Part shown: one piece after another, positions 21,284 through 31,935 of the stretch
How the letters are laid out: each line of letters starts with the position of its first letter
Numbering within the stretch: the first letter of the stretch is position 1
From: Molanna angustata
Taxonomy: Eukaryota; Arthropoda; Insecta; Trichoptera; Molannidae
DNA: 64,000 bases
Reading direction: 5' to 3'
NCBI GenBank assembly: GCA_963576475.1
Contig: OY754978.1
Span: forward strand, 11,958,799 to 12,022,798
Position numbers and translations under genes: made by a program
Notes under the pieces: generated by a model
What the model was told of the DNA's origin: nothing
Database searches by the model: none
The model's input: the letters and a program-made list of their open reading frames with translations, nothing else

Positions 21284-21497
21284 CGGCCCTCGTGGCTCAG
21301 TTGGTTAGATATCTGACTTCCGAGTCTAAGGTCCCGGATTCGATTCCCGGTGGGGACGCGTTTTTTTTATTTCGTTTTCAATCTGGATCCGTGAGATGAT
21401 ATTATAATATCTTATCAAAGTCCCCAGAATGTGACAACTTGTTATTGGGTGCGTGCTGATTAAATATTTGACAAAATATCTGTTAGTTGCTTATGAA
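21284..21497 (+). repeat. tRNA-derived SINE, copy 3 (best head)
   Basis: Well-preserved A box TGGCTCAGTTGGTTAG and B box GATTCGATTCCC, then the family body (CAGAATGTGACAACTTG, GGGTGCGTGCTGA). This is probably the copy closest to an active promoter in the window. Confidence 0.85.
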
Positions 21498-21540
21498 AAC
21501 ATTTTATATCATAAAAGTTACATCCTTGATTCATTCAATA

Positions 21541-21600
21541 ATACCATCACGGCATATCCCACAGTGTGGGGTAACCAGCGACAGGTGTAAATTACCCTTT
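21541..21600 (+). repeat. Short shared repeat fragment
   Basis: ACCATCACGGCAT followed by GTGTGGGGTAACCAGCGACA recurs inverted at about 47845-47892, and in looser form near 32830-32880. Too short to classify. Confidence 0.5.
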
Positions 21601-21920
21601 AAAAAAGCACAACATTTTGTATAAGTGGTGAAATTCCTTTAACAATATTTAGGCGAGTAATGATAATATTATTTCTTTTATATTTTCTTAACTACTCGTC
21701 CAATTAACGAATGAAAATATTTTTATATACTTTAAAATAATGTATTTTATAAAATAATAATCAATATAATTATTATCAATAGTAATAATATATTATTTTT
21801 TATTTCATTTCAACTGTCAGTCCGTACTGGAATTTGGTAATATATTTTTAATTAACTTCCCGATGACAATGCATGTATAAAACGTTTCCAGTATAATTCA
21901 TTTAATATTTTGATATAACT

Positions 21921-22105
21921 GGGGGGCAAGTCTGGTCCAACCGGCGAAATCAAAACCCTCGTGTTTACCCATATCATGGATATAATTATCATATAGAGGT
22001 CTGTGATATCTTAAGATATTATAGAACTCCATATAATATTTATATCTATGATATGGGTAAACATGGATGGTTTTGATTCCGCCTGTTGGAGCATACTTGC
22101 CCCCC
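21921..22105. mobile_element. MITE with ~70-bp terminal inverted repeats, copy 1
   Basis: The ends are GGGGGGCAAG and CTTGCCCCCC, with long inverted arms containing GAAATCAAAACCCTCG and TTTACCCATATCATGGATAT and their complements. Total 185 bp, non-coding. A second copy is at 38968-39208. Confidence 0.8.
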
Positions 22106-22149
22106 TGAAAAATTTTGTATTTCATACAAACTTAGTGTAATTGTTAAAA

Positions 22150-22660
22150 TACCAGACAGGGAAAAAAACCCAATGTTTGCGCATATGCAATAATAAAAAT
22201 ATTCGATTACTTACACATTGGTACAAGTAGGTAAATAAGACAAAAATGACCTTATAAGTCTGGCGCAATTCAGGAGTGACTTTTATGCGAAAAATGCATT
22301 GTCACCTCAGATATAAGAATTGTAGCTTTCATTATTTACAAAAAAACCAATTCTCTCAATAGATGGCGTTCCAACAAAATAAATAAAAATAATAAGATTG
22401 TTGTTCATAATTTCACCCATAGATGGCTGTAGTAAAAATTCCTTATTTTCAAGCGAAAAGAATTTCAGTATTACAAAATATATAGAACTTTCAAAATTGA
22501 ATTGATAGGGATCTCATTAAAAGGCATAATTGGTGAACGTAAACCAGCCGATGACAGGTCGTCAGCCCTGTAGGTGCCATGATTTCCCGGTTCTCCTACA
22601 ATAAATATTCCAACTTCGTCTCTATTGAGATAATTAAAAATCTGTTAAAAAATACCATTT
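22150..22660 (+). repeat. Interspersed repeat C, copy 1 (tail joined to next unit)
   Basis: It contains GACAGGGAAAAAAACCCAATG and GCGCATATGCAATAATAAAA (the family's tail), then AGTAGGTAAATAAG, AATAGATGGCGTTCC, GCCGATGACAGGTCGTCAG and CTATTGAGATAATTAAAAAT. Related copies are at 28895-29060, 29195-29645, 50750-50905 and 51380-51735. Non-coding, unclassified. Confidence 0.65.
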
Positions 22661-24740
22661 ATATCGTTTCACAGTTAAGATAGATCATGTATTTTCTTTT
22701 TAATTTGTTTGTTGTATAAAATAACCGCGTTTGGCATTATGTGTTTGACATTGGCAGTATGTATCCGTAGATATTATATTCTCTTTGGCAGTATGAATAT
22801 AAATAATCTACGGACTGACGATTCATCGCGATTTTTTTGTTTTCGAAAACTCATTTTTTTTTTTTAAGCGATAATTGAAATTAGAAATTCATACAACATC
22901 CAAAATAAGAACGTGTTAACGTTTCGTTTGGATAGGTAAATGACATGGCGTGATGGTATGTAATGAAAATTCATTCAGGGATAGTCAACCTTTCAAGAAA
23001 AAAATAAATGTACACTATGATGAAGAAAAGCGTTTAGTCTTGGACACAACCCGCTCGTTTTGTTTTAGGTACTGTGAAAATATAAATATAAAACTGCTCC
23101 CTGTTATCGTGCTTTTAAGTTTATGAATATAAGTACACATTAATACTAAGGTGGACCATCCGTACTATGTCCCCACATAGCTACTGACTTGTCATTGCTA
23201 CCAACACAAGCGGAGGTTATAAATAGTTATCCCCACTTTTGCATTTTATTCGGAATTCTCAAGTCACCGTGGCCTGACGTATAGCGGACTCTCCTCTACA
23301 TTCTTATGAAGTGTGAATAAAATAAGTATTAAAACAAATACTATGTAAAACATTTATTAATTGAAATAAATATAATATCAGAGTGAGTACTATATATTTT
23401 TAAAAAAATATATGAATTATCAGTTGCCCCCAATTATTTGTAGTATATGTATATATTATGATATAGAGAGATGAGTTTTTAACAATACCCAAATAATCAT
23501 TCTTATAAATATTCTTTAAAATTAATTAATCATTATCAATATAATAATTAAATAACCATCTCCCTATAGTGCCATCACGCATATCCCTAATAGGATAGGT
23601 AAATATAACTGAATGCCATATTTTTATGTAGACACGCATCCATCGCTTCACCTGCATTGTGTCATACATGTCCGTCTATTGTTCAAAATTTTACGTTTCC
23701 GTCTAAGTTATTTAAGGTTATCAGTAACTATCGAAATATTATAGCGCCGTTTAATGATAACAAGTCCATTTCAAGGAATCATATGTTCTTTACCAAATAC
23801 TTGCTTTCAGTTGTAAATAATAACTGCGAGGCTCGTACGAATAGTACACCGACGTCGACGACTCTTTTTTTTCCTCAGATCAACTTCACAACAGCGTAAT
23901 TGTTTCAATCGATACACGTCCCGTCAGGGCGCCACCCTCCGTGCAAGAATCGGGCAGGGTATGTACCTACCTAACTAGCTCTTTTTCACAATGGCCGAGA
24001 CGCGGAGAGGTAGAGAAGATTTATAGCTTGAGGATTTTAAAAAGGCAAAGAGAGGGGTGGATATTATTTGAGCTACACCTACACTTGTATATTCCTACAC
24101 ACAATTCTCATACTTCCTACCTCAGCTCAACTAGACTGCTTATGTAGGTACTTTAGTTTAGAGAGGGATTATCGCCCCACGCGATTGTAATTTTGATTGA
24201 TGCCTGATGATTTATCGAACGATCCTCGTATATTATAAGACTATGTATCACACCCTTAAGAATGATTACAGCTTTATTATGATGCTGTTATTATTTTCTG
24301 AGGATCAACACGCTTGAACTATGATCGAGCAAGTACATGGCAATTTATCATCACTTGGAAATAAATAAAATAAAAACTGATTAAGAGGGCATATAACCTA
24401 AAAAACAGCATTTAATTTCTGTATTTATATACTGAATGGACGTCACACAATTTTGAAATTTAGTAAAAACATAATTCGCACTTTTATTTTCATAATGACA
24501 CTAAACAAAAAAAAACATTTTTCATAATCAGGGATTAAAGTTTATTTTATTTAATTTGAAAAATGCAAATTGCAAAAAAGCCAATTCGTGTTAAATATTT
24601 GAACTAGAGATCTGGTGTTTCTGTATTCAATAGATAGCGCTCATCTAAAATACATAGCTGGTTATTAAAATTTAAAATTTACAATTTTGTATATTGTCAA
24701 TATGAAAATAATGGTGCGATATATAATTAAAAATGATATT
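22661..24740. other. AT-rich DNA, no host gene seen
   Basis: No convincing gene. It holds one decayed LINE end (23575-23690) and a fragment with GGACACAACCCGCTCG (23040-23057) related to the foldback element at 19885. The open frames at 23657-23899 and 23941-24147 have no recognisable domain. Confidence 0.6.
23575..23690 (-). pseudogene. Decayed LINE C-terminal fragment, CMNVDEA family
   Basis: The minus strand retains CMTQC and EAMDACLHK-like pieces and the terminal ATGCGTGATGGCA flank seen in the related fragments, with frameshifts. Confidence 0.45.
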
Positions 24741-25020
24741 TTTACTCCCCAAGGGGATGTAGTGGGGAGTTAAAATTCACAATTTTTAATGTAATTTTTT
24801 TATTGCAGATTATCAACTAGTATCATGCTGAGATTGTATTCTGAAAGTTTCATCACAATGTACCTGTGTGTGTGTGCTGCGTACTATGTAGGTAAACCTA
24901 CTAAAGTACTTCTTTGTTAATTTTCAAATATACATCTAATATTCACTTAGACCCCATTAGATTTTTAAGGACAACTGACCAGTGGTTCTCATTTTTTTTA
25001 CTATGAGCGTTCAATATGTT
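24741..25020 (+). repeat. Interspersed repeat R1, copy 3
   Basis: ACTCCCCAAGGGGATGTAGT, GCAGATTATCAACTAGTATC and CACAATGTACCTGTGTG match copies 1 and 2. Internal deletions are present. Confidence 0.7.
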
Positions 25021-25429
25021 GGCGACTTCTGCACGTACATAAGTAGTAATTTGCCTGATTAATACATCTTCATTATAAAATCTTCCACTTGTAATGCAGT
25101 GTGTGTTTTGAGTTTTTGTTCAATAAAATTCTTAAGTCCCATAATAATAATAATTATTTTACATGACTTCTTGTGTTATACACAACTCATCTGTATTAAA
25201 GATGAACACAGAGGCGAGTCTAGGGGTACCATACCTACATTAAAATATGATGCTGTTTATTCTCCGATTCGATGCCATTATACAGTTTCTAATTTATTTT
25301 AAGTTTGGTATGAAGGTGCATGTAAATTATTCATATTATTGCAGAATGCGTAGGACAAGAGGACATGGAGGCAAATGGAGAAGGTCTTTTTGTCCAGAAC
25401 TGAACTGGAATAGGCTTACCCATATAGCC

Positions 25430-25765
25430 ATTTTCGGTCACAAAATTTTCAAAGTAGTCACAAGTAGTCGCAGTGTCTGAAAGTGTGGTAACAGTTACCA
25501 CACTTTGTGACCGAAAAAATTCGGTAACAAAGTGTGGACTTTGTGTCGACACCGTGTCGACACAAAGTGTACACATTGTGTAGACTTTCATTCTATACAC
25601 TTTGCGACTAGTTTGCGACTAGTTTGCGACTAGTGTACACTTTGGGAAAATGTGTAGTAACGTGTGGTAACAGTGTGGAAACATTGTTACCAGAATATTT
25701 AAATCTACACACAATGTGTGGTAACGTTACGACACTGTTACCACACTTCTAGTCGCGATCATTAC
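25430..25765. repeat. Left subterminal palindrome array
   Basis: Dense copies of GTGTGGTAAC/GTTACCACAC, TTTGCGACTAG (three in a row at 25601-25638) and two GTGTCGACAC palindromes one base apart (25543-25552 and 25554-25563). Confidence 0.75.
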
Positions 25766-26106
25766 AATGCTAAATGTAGAGAAAATGTCATAACTTCTCA
25801 AACTGTTTCGATAGAGTGCCACGTATTGTCATCAAAATTGCATTCATTATGAGCAAACAACCAAAACGATTCCATCACTCATCGACTTTCTACAGAAAAG
25901 TGAAAAAGTTAATTAATTTACAAAACCCTAGTATTTTTATTTACCTATTTATATTTAATTTTCAAATATATGAGCGAAATGTGCTCTTAGTTTATGATAC
26001 CTTTCTAACTATGTTTAATTAGTTCACCTAAAACCGTATTCGTATTTATCTGATGTGTCGTTTCATGATTTGCTTTCTTTTTAAAAAAAATGAATATGTC
26101 AATGTT

Positions 26107-26445
26107 AAATAAGTATCTTCATATAGATCTTCCTACATTCCCTAAATCAATATCACTATATGTCATGTTCTTGTTTAATAAGTACATATAGATCTTCCTA
26201 CATTCCCTAAATCAATATCACTATATGTCATGTTCTTGTTAAATAAGTACATATAGATCTTCCTACATTCCCTAAATCAATATCACTATATATTATGTCA
26301 TGTTCTTGTTAAATAAGTACATATAGATCTTCCTACATTCCCTAAATCAATATCACTATATATTATGTCATGTTCTTGTTAAATAAGTACATATAGATCT
26401 TCCTACATTCCCTAAATCAATATCACTATATGTCATGTTCTTGTT
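26107..26445. repeat. Tandem repeat, five units of 61-72 bp
   Basis: Each unit contains ATATAGATCTTCCTACATTC and AATCAATATCACTATAT followed by GTCATGTTCTTGTT. Units 3 and 4 carry a short TATTAT insertion. Sequence between units is almost identical. Confidence 0.9.
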
Positions 26446-26779
26446 TTGAATCAATCAAATATCGCTTGAAGTAAATAAATACATAATAATGTGTATTGAT
26501 TGCCTACCAAAACAGGAATTTTTCCTACTTAGTTTGACAAATAGAAATAATTTATTTTTTTTGAACACTTCACATGATACCTCGAATACCTACATCATTA
26601 TATTTTCATACTTTATTATTACATCTGTATTTTTTTTTAATTATTTATAATCAGAGATACCTATTTGTTTTCTTTTAGGTCTTTTTGTGAAGAAAATAAA
26701 TCTATTATTATTAATCATTTAGTCGTAGCTCTCGGAGTGTTCATATGTTCGCAATGTAAAAACAACTGAATTGTATATT

Positions 26780-26866
26780 ATACTAGGGGCTTCGCCCCTT
26801 TCTGCTCTCGCGGCCCAAGCCTTTTTGCCGCTCCGCGGCTTTTAATTGGGACGCTTCGCGCCTCTA
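26780..26866. other. GC-rich hairpin cluster
   Basis: Three GC-rich stem-loops lie close together in AT-rich DNA: GGGGCTTCGCCCC (26786-26798), GCCGCTCCGCGGC (about 26827-26839) and a weaker ACGCTTCGCGC (26851-26861). It starts ACTAGGGGCTTCGCC, a phrase I associate with interspersed insect repeats. Confidence 0.6.
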
Positions 26867-26940
26867 TCTTTAAAATCCTATTGCCTCTATTTTCAAAAAA
26901 AAAATTGCGCAAATGCATCTATTTTTAAAATCACTGAATT

Positions 26941-27050
26941 TATCGGTGGTATTTTTTTGGGAAAGCGGTGTTATTTTTATAGAAAAGCGGTGTTATTTTT
27001 AAGAAGTCGGTGTTATTTTTTATGAAAGCGGTGTTATTTTTTTAAGAAAA
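26941..27050. repeat. Imperfect ~24-bp tandem repeat
   Basis: Five successive variants of GCGGTGTTATTTTT separated by A-rich spacers. Confidence 0.75.
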
Positions 27051-27954
27051 GTTTAGAATTGCAAGTTCTATTTGCATTATAAAAGATAATATGCTTAAAT
27101 AATTTATATAATTAAAATTAAAATTGTTTGAAAAATTAGAAACAAATAGAACTTTGTCATCCTAAATAACATTTTTTTTGCGAAAATTACGTAAAAATGA
27201 TAAAAAATCGGTGATATTTTACAAAAACGTCAAAATTCGCGTTATTCGCGAAAAAAGTGCGAAATTCGCGAAAATTATAAATAAATTTTGTATGTTGTTA
27301 GTAATAAACTTTTGTTAGTAGTTTAAAAAAATGTTTCTACTAACTTATTATCTAGTATGAAATAAGTTTGATATTAGTCCTCGTTTTGTACGAAAAGTAG
27401 TTTTAATTTTTCTATAGGACGTGTCATTTAGCCAGAATCCAATTTGAAAGATGAAGAAATCTTAAATATTTCACATTTTATAAAAAAGGGTTCATTTATA
27501 TAAAAAAAATAAATTCTTAGTAAATTTAATTTTTATTAAAAAAAAGTTAAGGTGATATTGTTTAAAAAGAACGAAAAAAAAATACAGTTTTTAACAGCCA
27601 ATTTGCACATATTTTTGAAATTTGCAAATCTGGATTTGTAATTCCAATAATAGTTCTCAATTCATCCATCCAAAAATCAATAATACTCCATTTTAGGTAG
27701 GTGTGCATTTTTTGATTGGGTTATTACGTTTTTTTCATATATTAGGTATGTTCGAGCATCCAAAATAAACCTATTTGAATTATTCTTGTGTATTAAAGTC
27801 TTTCTTCGTCAAAAAAAATCGTTCATAATATTTTTTTGCTATATTTTTGTTGTAAATGCTCTTGTTAGCGTATTATTAAACAAATAAATAAATAATGTTG
27901 TGAAGTTTCTAAAACTTTGAGAATAACTGAAAGCAAAAAGGACGTGAAGCCATT

Positions 27955-28640
27955 TTGTAAATTCGGTAACTTTGTTACTACTTCTGGAAACATGTCGACA
28001 CATGTCGACTTTGTGTGGTAACTTTGTGACTAGATTGCGACCACATTATGCTATATGTCAAATACAATTTTGTTTTATTATTCACCACAATTTTATGCTT
28101 TTTGTTGATTATATAACTAATTTTTAGTATTATAATTTGTTATTTATTGAAACAAAAGCTTCTGAGCTCTCTAAATGCATGATTTGTTTAGTGAAAATAT
28201 AGTAAATATTTCGTTATTATTGTTTAAATTACGATTACATGGTGTCCCGTTGGTTAATTTCAACCTATTTTAACAAATTACACAATGAATTTCTTTTCCC
28301 ATTAAAAATGAATCGTTATAAAGTCATATTTAGCAATATTCAAAATAAACACTTGACAAACTTTAATGGCGGTGTTGTATTGTTTTTTTTATCTATCATT
28401 CTCGCATAAATTTCAAACGAGTTGAAAGCAAGTGAGCGAATGATGAACTAAATGCGGTCGCAAACTGGTAACAATGTTACCACACGGCGTCGGAACATTG
28501 TGACCGAATGTTACTGTGTCCACTCCTCCCCATTTCTAGTCGCCGTTACGACACAGTGTGCACACGGCGACTGAAATATGTTACTAGAATACAACGTTTC
28601 GACACAAACCGTGTCGACACGTGTCGACACGGCGACTGGA
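27955..28640. repeat. Right subterminal palindrome array
   Basis: Two clusters (27960-28050 and 28450-28640) repeat the motifs of the left array, ending with two abutting GTGTCGACAC palindromes (28611-28620, 28621-28630). The stretch between is plain AT-rich DNA. Confidence 0.7.
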
Positions 28641-28894
28641 ATTGGCTATATGGGTAGGAAGAAAATACAACATATTAATATATTAAAAATATACTTACTA
28701 CTGTATGTACTATATGTATATGTACTTGTTTAACAAGGACTCATTCATTTAAAAAAATATGTAACGATATAAGTTATTTTGTTTTTCTAAAAAAATCTGT
28801 ATAAATAACATATTTTAAGAGCTATTTTACTAAATAATGTTAATTTATAAATCGAATACTTATACTTTTTATAGTTGCGTATACACAAACATTG

Positions 28895-29060
28895 TATTTT
28901 TTCCTGTCGGGAAAATAATATATTTGATGGCATGACAAGTGACAAGTGATGACAGGCCGTAAGACCTGTATGTGCCTTGAGTTCCTGGTTCTCCTAAATT
29001 ATTCCATCTATGTCTCTATTAAGATGTTAAAAATTTGTCATTCATAAATAATATGAAATT
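28895..29060. repeat. Interspersed repeat C, composite fragment
   Basis: An inverted tail (ACACAAACATTGTATTTTTTC then CTGTCGGG, shortened in part) is joined to a direct piece with GATGACAGGCCGTAAGACCTG-like sequence and TCTCTATTAAGATGTTAAAA. This is a rearranged copy. Confidence 0.55.
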
Positions 29061-29194
29061 ATTTAAATGTGTAAGTATATTTTGCAGTAAAATATTTATG
29101 ATGTATGAAATAGAGGTAAACATATAATATTATATTTACCGAACAGTAAAAAAAAGTTTTTGAGAATTGAAAACATTTTTTTACTCGAATATTT

Positions 29195-29645
29195 TTATTA
29201 TTGCATATGCGCAAACATTGGATTTTTTTCCCTGTCGGGAGTCAAAGGTATTTTTTAACAGATTTTTAATTATCTCAATAGAGACGAAGTTGGAATATTT
29301 ACTGTTGGAGAACCGGGAAATCAAGGCACCTACAGGGCTTACGACCTGTCATCGGCTGGTTTACGTGATCACTTTATGCGCTTGCGGAACGTTCACCAAT
29401 TATGCCTTTTTAATGAGATCCCTATCAATTCAATTTTGAAAGTTCTATATATTGTAATAAGTACTGAAATTCTTTTCGCTTGAAAATAAGGAATTTTTAC
29501 TACAGCCATCTATGTGTGAAATTATGAACAACATTCTTTTTATTTTTTATTTATTTTTGTTGTAACGCCATCTATTGAGAGAATTGGTTTTTTGTAAATA
29601 ATGAGAGCAACAATTCTTATACCTGAGGTGACAATTTTTTTTATT
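29195..29645 (-). repeat. Interspersed repeat C, copy with intact tail order
   Basis: The minus strand runs from AATAGATGGCGTTAC through GATGACAGGTCGTAAG and ATCTGTTAAAAAATACC to TTTGACTCCCGACAGGG and TTTGCGCATATGCAATAA. This fixes the order of the family's body and tail. Confidence 0.65.
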
Positions 29646-29789
29646 GTTGAAAACATTATTTGTAGTATCTTTTTTTACTCAACATAATATTTTCACCGTA
29701 GGTGTTTACTATGTTACATATTTTGTATAAAAACATGAGTTACTTTAAATTTTACAATAGCCTAAATAGTCTGTACCGTAGTTCTTCTT

Positions 29790-29850
29790 CTTCCTTTAGC
29801 CATCATTCCACTGCTGAATGTAGGCCTCTTCTATATAGGTTTTTTTTGGA
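29790..29850 (-). pseudogene. LINE C-terminal scrap
   Basis: The minus strand reads YIEEAYIQQWNDG and a stop, the terminal EEAY-QQW motif of many insect LINE polyproteins. Confidence 0.55.
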
Positions 29851-30013
29851 TTTTTTGGACCCATCCACTTCCAATGACGATGACAATATCATAGCCTCAC
29901 CTTTTTTGAGGTAAAATATTCATTTCTTCATATTAAAAATTTCATGACAACATAACATAATGTATTCAGTCGTTAGATATCAAATAAATTGAAAAAAAGA
30001 TAATACTATGATT

Positions 30014-30205
30014 GTCTGCATTCGTGGCTCAGTTGGTTGACTATCTGATTAATTATCCAAAGGTCTCGGGTTTGATTTCCGATGGAGACACAGTTTTTAA
30101 TAATGTTATTAAATCTGGATCTGTGTCTCCAGAATGTGGAAACTTGCTATTGGGTGCGTGTTAAATTTATATTTGACATAGTACCTGTTATATGCCCGAG
30201 ACGTA
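30014..30205 (+). repeat. tRNA-derived SINE, copy 4
   Basis: A box GTGGCTCAGTTGGTTGA, B box GGGTTTGATTTCC, body with CCAGAATGTGGAAACTTG and GGGTGCGTGTTAA. It ends in an AATATAAAATAAAATAAAA tail. Confidence 0.85.
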
Positions 30206-30629
30206 ATATAAAATAAAATAAAAAAATAGAGACTGATATCAGTTATCACACAGTTCATACATGTATCGTAGTAAGGTATTTGAATATCCATTCTTACATA
30301 ACCTCGGGCAGTGTCTGATTGACCACCGACCTTTGAACGTGACCTGTTTGGTTGGAAGTGGCACGTAACGTATGTATTGGTAACCAATAAGCAGATGGAA
30401 TTAACATAACATCATGATGATGAGTGAGTGAGTGAGTATACTCGCTGAAAGGTTAATTGCCCCGTGGATGACTCGACAAATATACTAGATTGAGTGCCAT
30501 CAACTATGGTTCAATCTAATAATACTCGCCAGTCAAATATGGACGGAAATTACATCACTGGTTGTACAAGCCAATATTTTTGTTTTGTTGAAACAAAATA
30601 AGTAAACGTTACACATCAACGACATAATG

Positions 30630-30870
30630 ACTTCTTCTTCCTCGACTTCGTGGCTAAGGATGGCGGCTACGCTTAATCACCCACGGAATGGTCAGCCTCC
30701 AAGTAGGACGATCTTGAGTAGATCGAAAGGCTTCAGTGAAAGAAGACCCTGTAGCGGCCTTGACAGGATCGCTCCATTGGATCGGTGAGTGACCTCTGGA
30801 TCTCTGCACTCCGAAGACGAGCTTCTAGAGATTATCTGGAGCCCTTCTGGCAATGTGTCTAAAATACAGC
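30630..30870 (-). pseudogene. LINE ORF2 C-terminal fragment
   Basis: The minus strand reads RSRGHSPIQWSDPVKAATGS, SFTEAFRSTQDRPTWRLTIP and further basic sequence. This corresponds to the RGRSP-RW-D-I ... A-DR--WR terminus of insect non-LTR retrotransposons. Frame changes occur upstream. Confidence 0.6.
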
Positions 30871-31611
30871 AGGATTCGCTGTAGGTAATTAGTAGATATT
30901 TTTTAACTACAGTTCATTTAGTAACTATAACAATTTATGCCTCTTTAAGGGTGTCTGTTGGGGGGATACTACCCACCAAAGTGTCTTGAAAAACGTGATT
31001 TCTAATAGTCTTCGGTTGACATGAACAGCAACTTCGGGGCTTTCAAGACTTTCTGTCTTAAATTCGGTGCACTCTTATCCTTACTATCAGTGAATGGTGA
31101 GCCAGTTGTTTCCAAATAATTAGCTCTCTTTGGCACTTTAAGTGCAGTGTCTGCAAGATTTTAGGGTTCTCCGGACTCTTCGTATGTTCTATATGTGTTC
31201 TTTCAGAGTTTTTTAAGGGGCTGTTATTAGTTTCCATAAGCAGAATACATTCCAATACGCTTTATACCATAACGCTTCATTCTGTGAAGTGTTAAAATAC
31301 CAATTTTCAACATTTTGAAGGCTATTATCGCCAAAACACACTACTACTCAAGGTTCATATTGTCCGATCGTTGTTGCTGACATGGTATCATTTTACAGAA
31401 AAATATACCCTGCATACTATGACGTCAATTTTGCTGAAACTGTAAATTAGGTCTAAATAAATTTATCTCCTAAAGAAAGATCAGCAGTGTAGCGTTAAGT
31501 GTCTATAGTAGGCTAAATAATATTTTTTTAAAATCTTTTCCCAGTACCCTCAAAATCTTTTTAAATTTTTTATCGTAAGTAACTAAAATCGTAAGTAATT
31601 TTTATCCTAAG

Positions 31612-31935
31612 GACAACGGAGATGAAGGTCCTAAGGTCAATCACTGGTAAAACTCTCCGAGATCGTGTTCGCAATGTTCAAATAAGGAAAACATGTGGAA
31701 TACAGGACATCGTTCGATGGAGTAGATCCAGAAGAAGGCATTGGATGGACGTAGCCAGGATGGACAATGATCGGCTTGCAAATATAGCAGCAAATGAAAT
31801 TCCTTCCGGCCGCCGCCTGCCCGGTAGACCACCCAAGAGATGGAAGGATAGCTGGACTTCGTCATCCCAGGAGGCATAGTTTCTGAAGAACAGACCAACT
31901 AGGTCTACTAAACGAAGAAGAAGTAACTAAAAAAC
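31612..31935 (+). pseudogene. LINE ORF2 C-terminal fragment, KRWKDSW family, copy 1
   Basis: Open in one frame: TTEMKVLRSITGKTLRDRVR, then IRKTCGIQDIVRWSRSRRR, then PGRPPKRWKDSWTSSSQEA and a stop at about 31877-31879. It is followed by a 3' tail AGGTCTACTAAACGAAGAAG. The same family occurs at 35401-35945 (plus) and 45895-46400 (minus) and, amplified, at 4620-5260. Only the C-terminal domain after RT remains. Confidence 0.75.

Larger units (their letters stand above)
25417..28656. mobile_element. ~3.2 kb TIR element with palindrome-rich ends, non-coding
   Basis: The ends are inverted: TACCCATATAGCCA at 25417-25430 and its exact complement at 28643-28656, with weaker similarity for another dozen bases. 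If TA is the target duplication, the TIR proper begins CCCATATAGCCA. Inside both ends are arrays of short palindromes (25430-25760 and 27955-28640): GTGTCGACAC, GTGGTAAC/GTTACCAC and GCGACTAG variants. The interior has tandem repeats but no transposase-like frame. Superfamily not assigned. Confidence 0.7.

Noticed and set aside
26107..26445. CRISPR-like array
   Set aside because: The units are whole tandem repeats with no variable spacers, in eukaryotic DNA.
25417..28656. piggyBac-type element (CCC ends)
   Set aside because: The flanks are not TTAA on both sides and no transposase remnant is visible. TA is a better fit for the target duplication, and the superfamily is left open.
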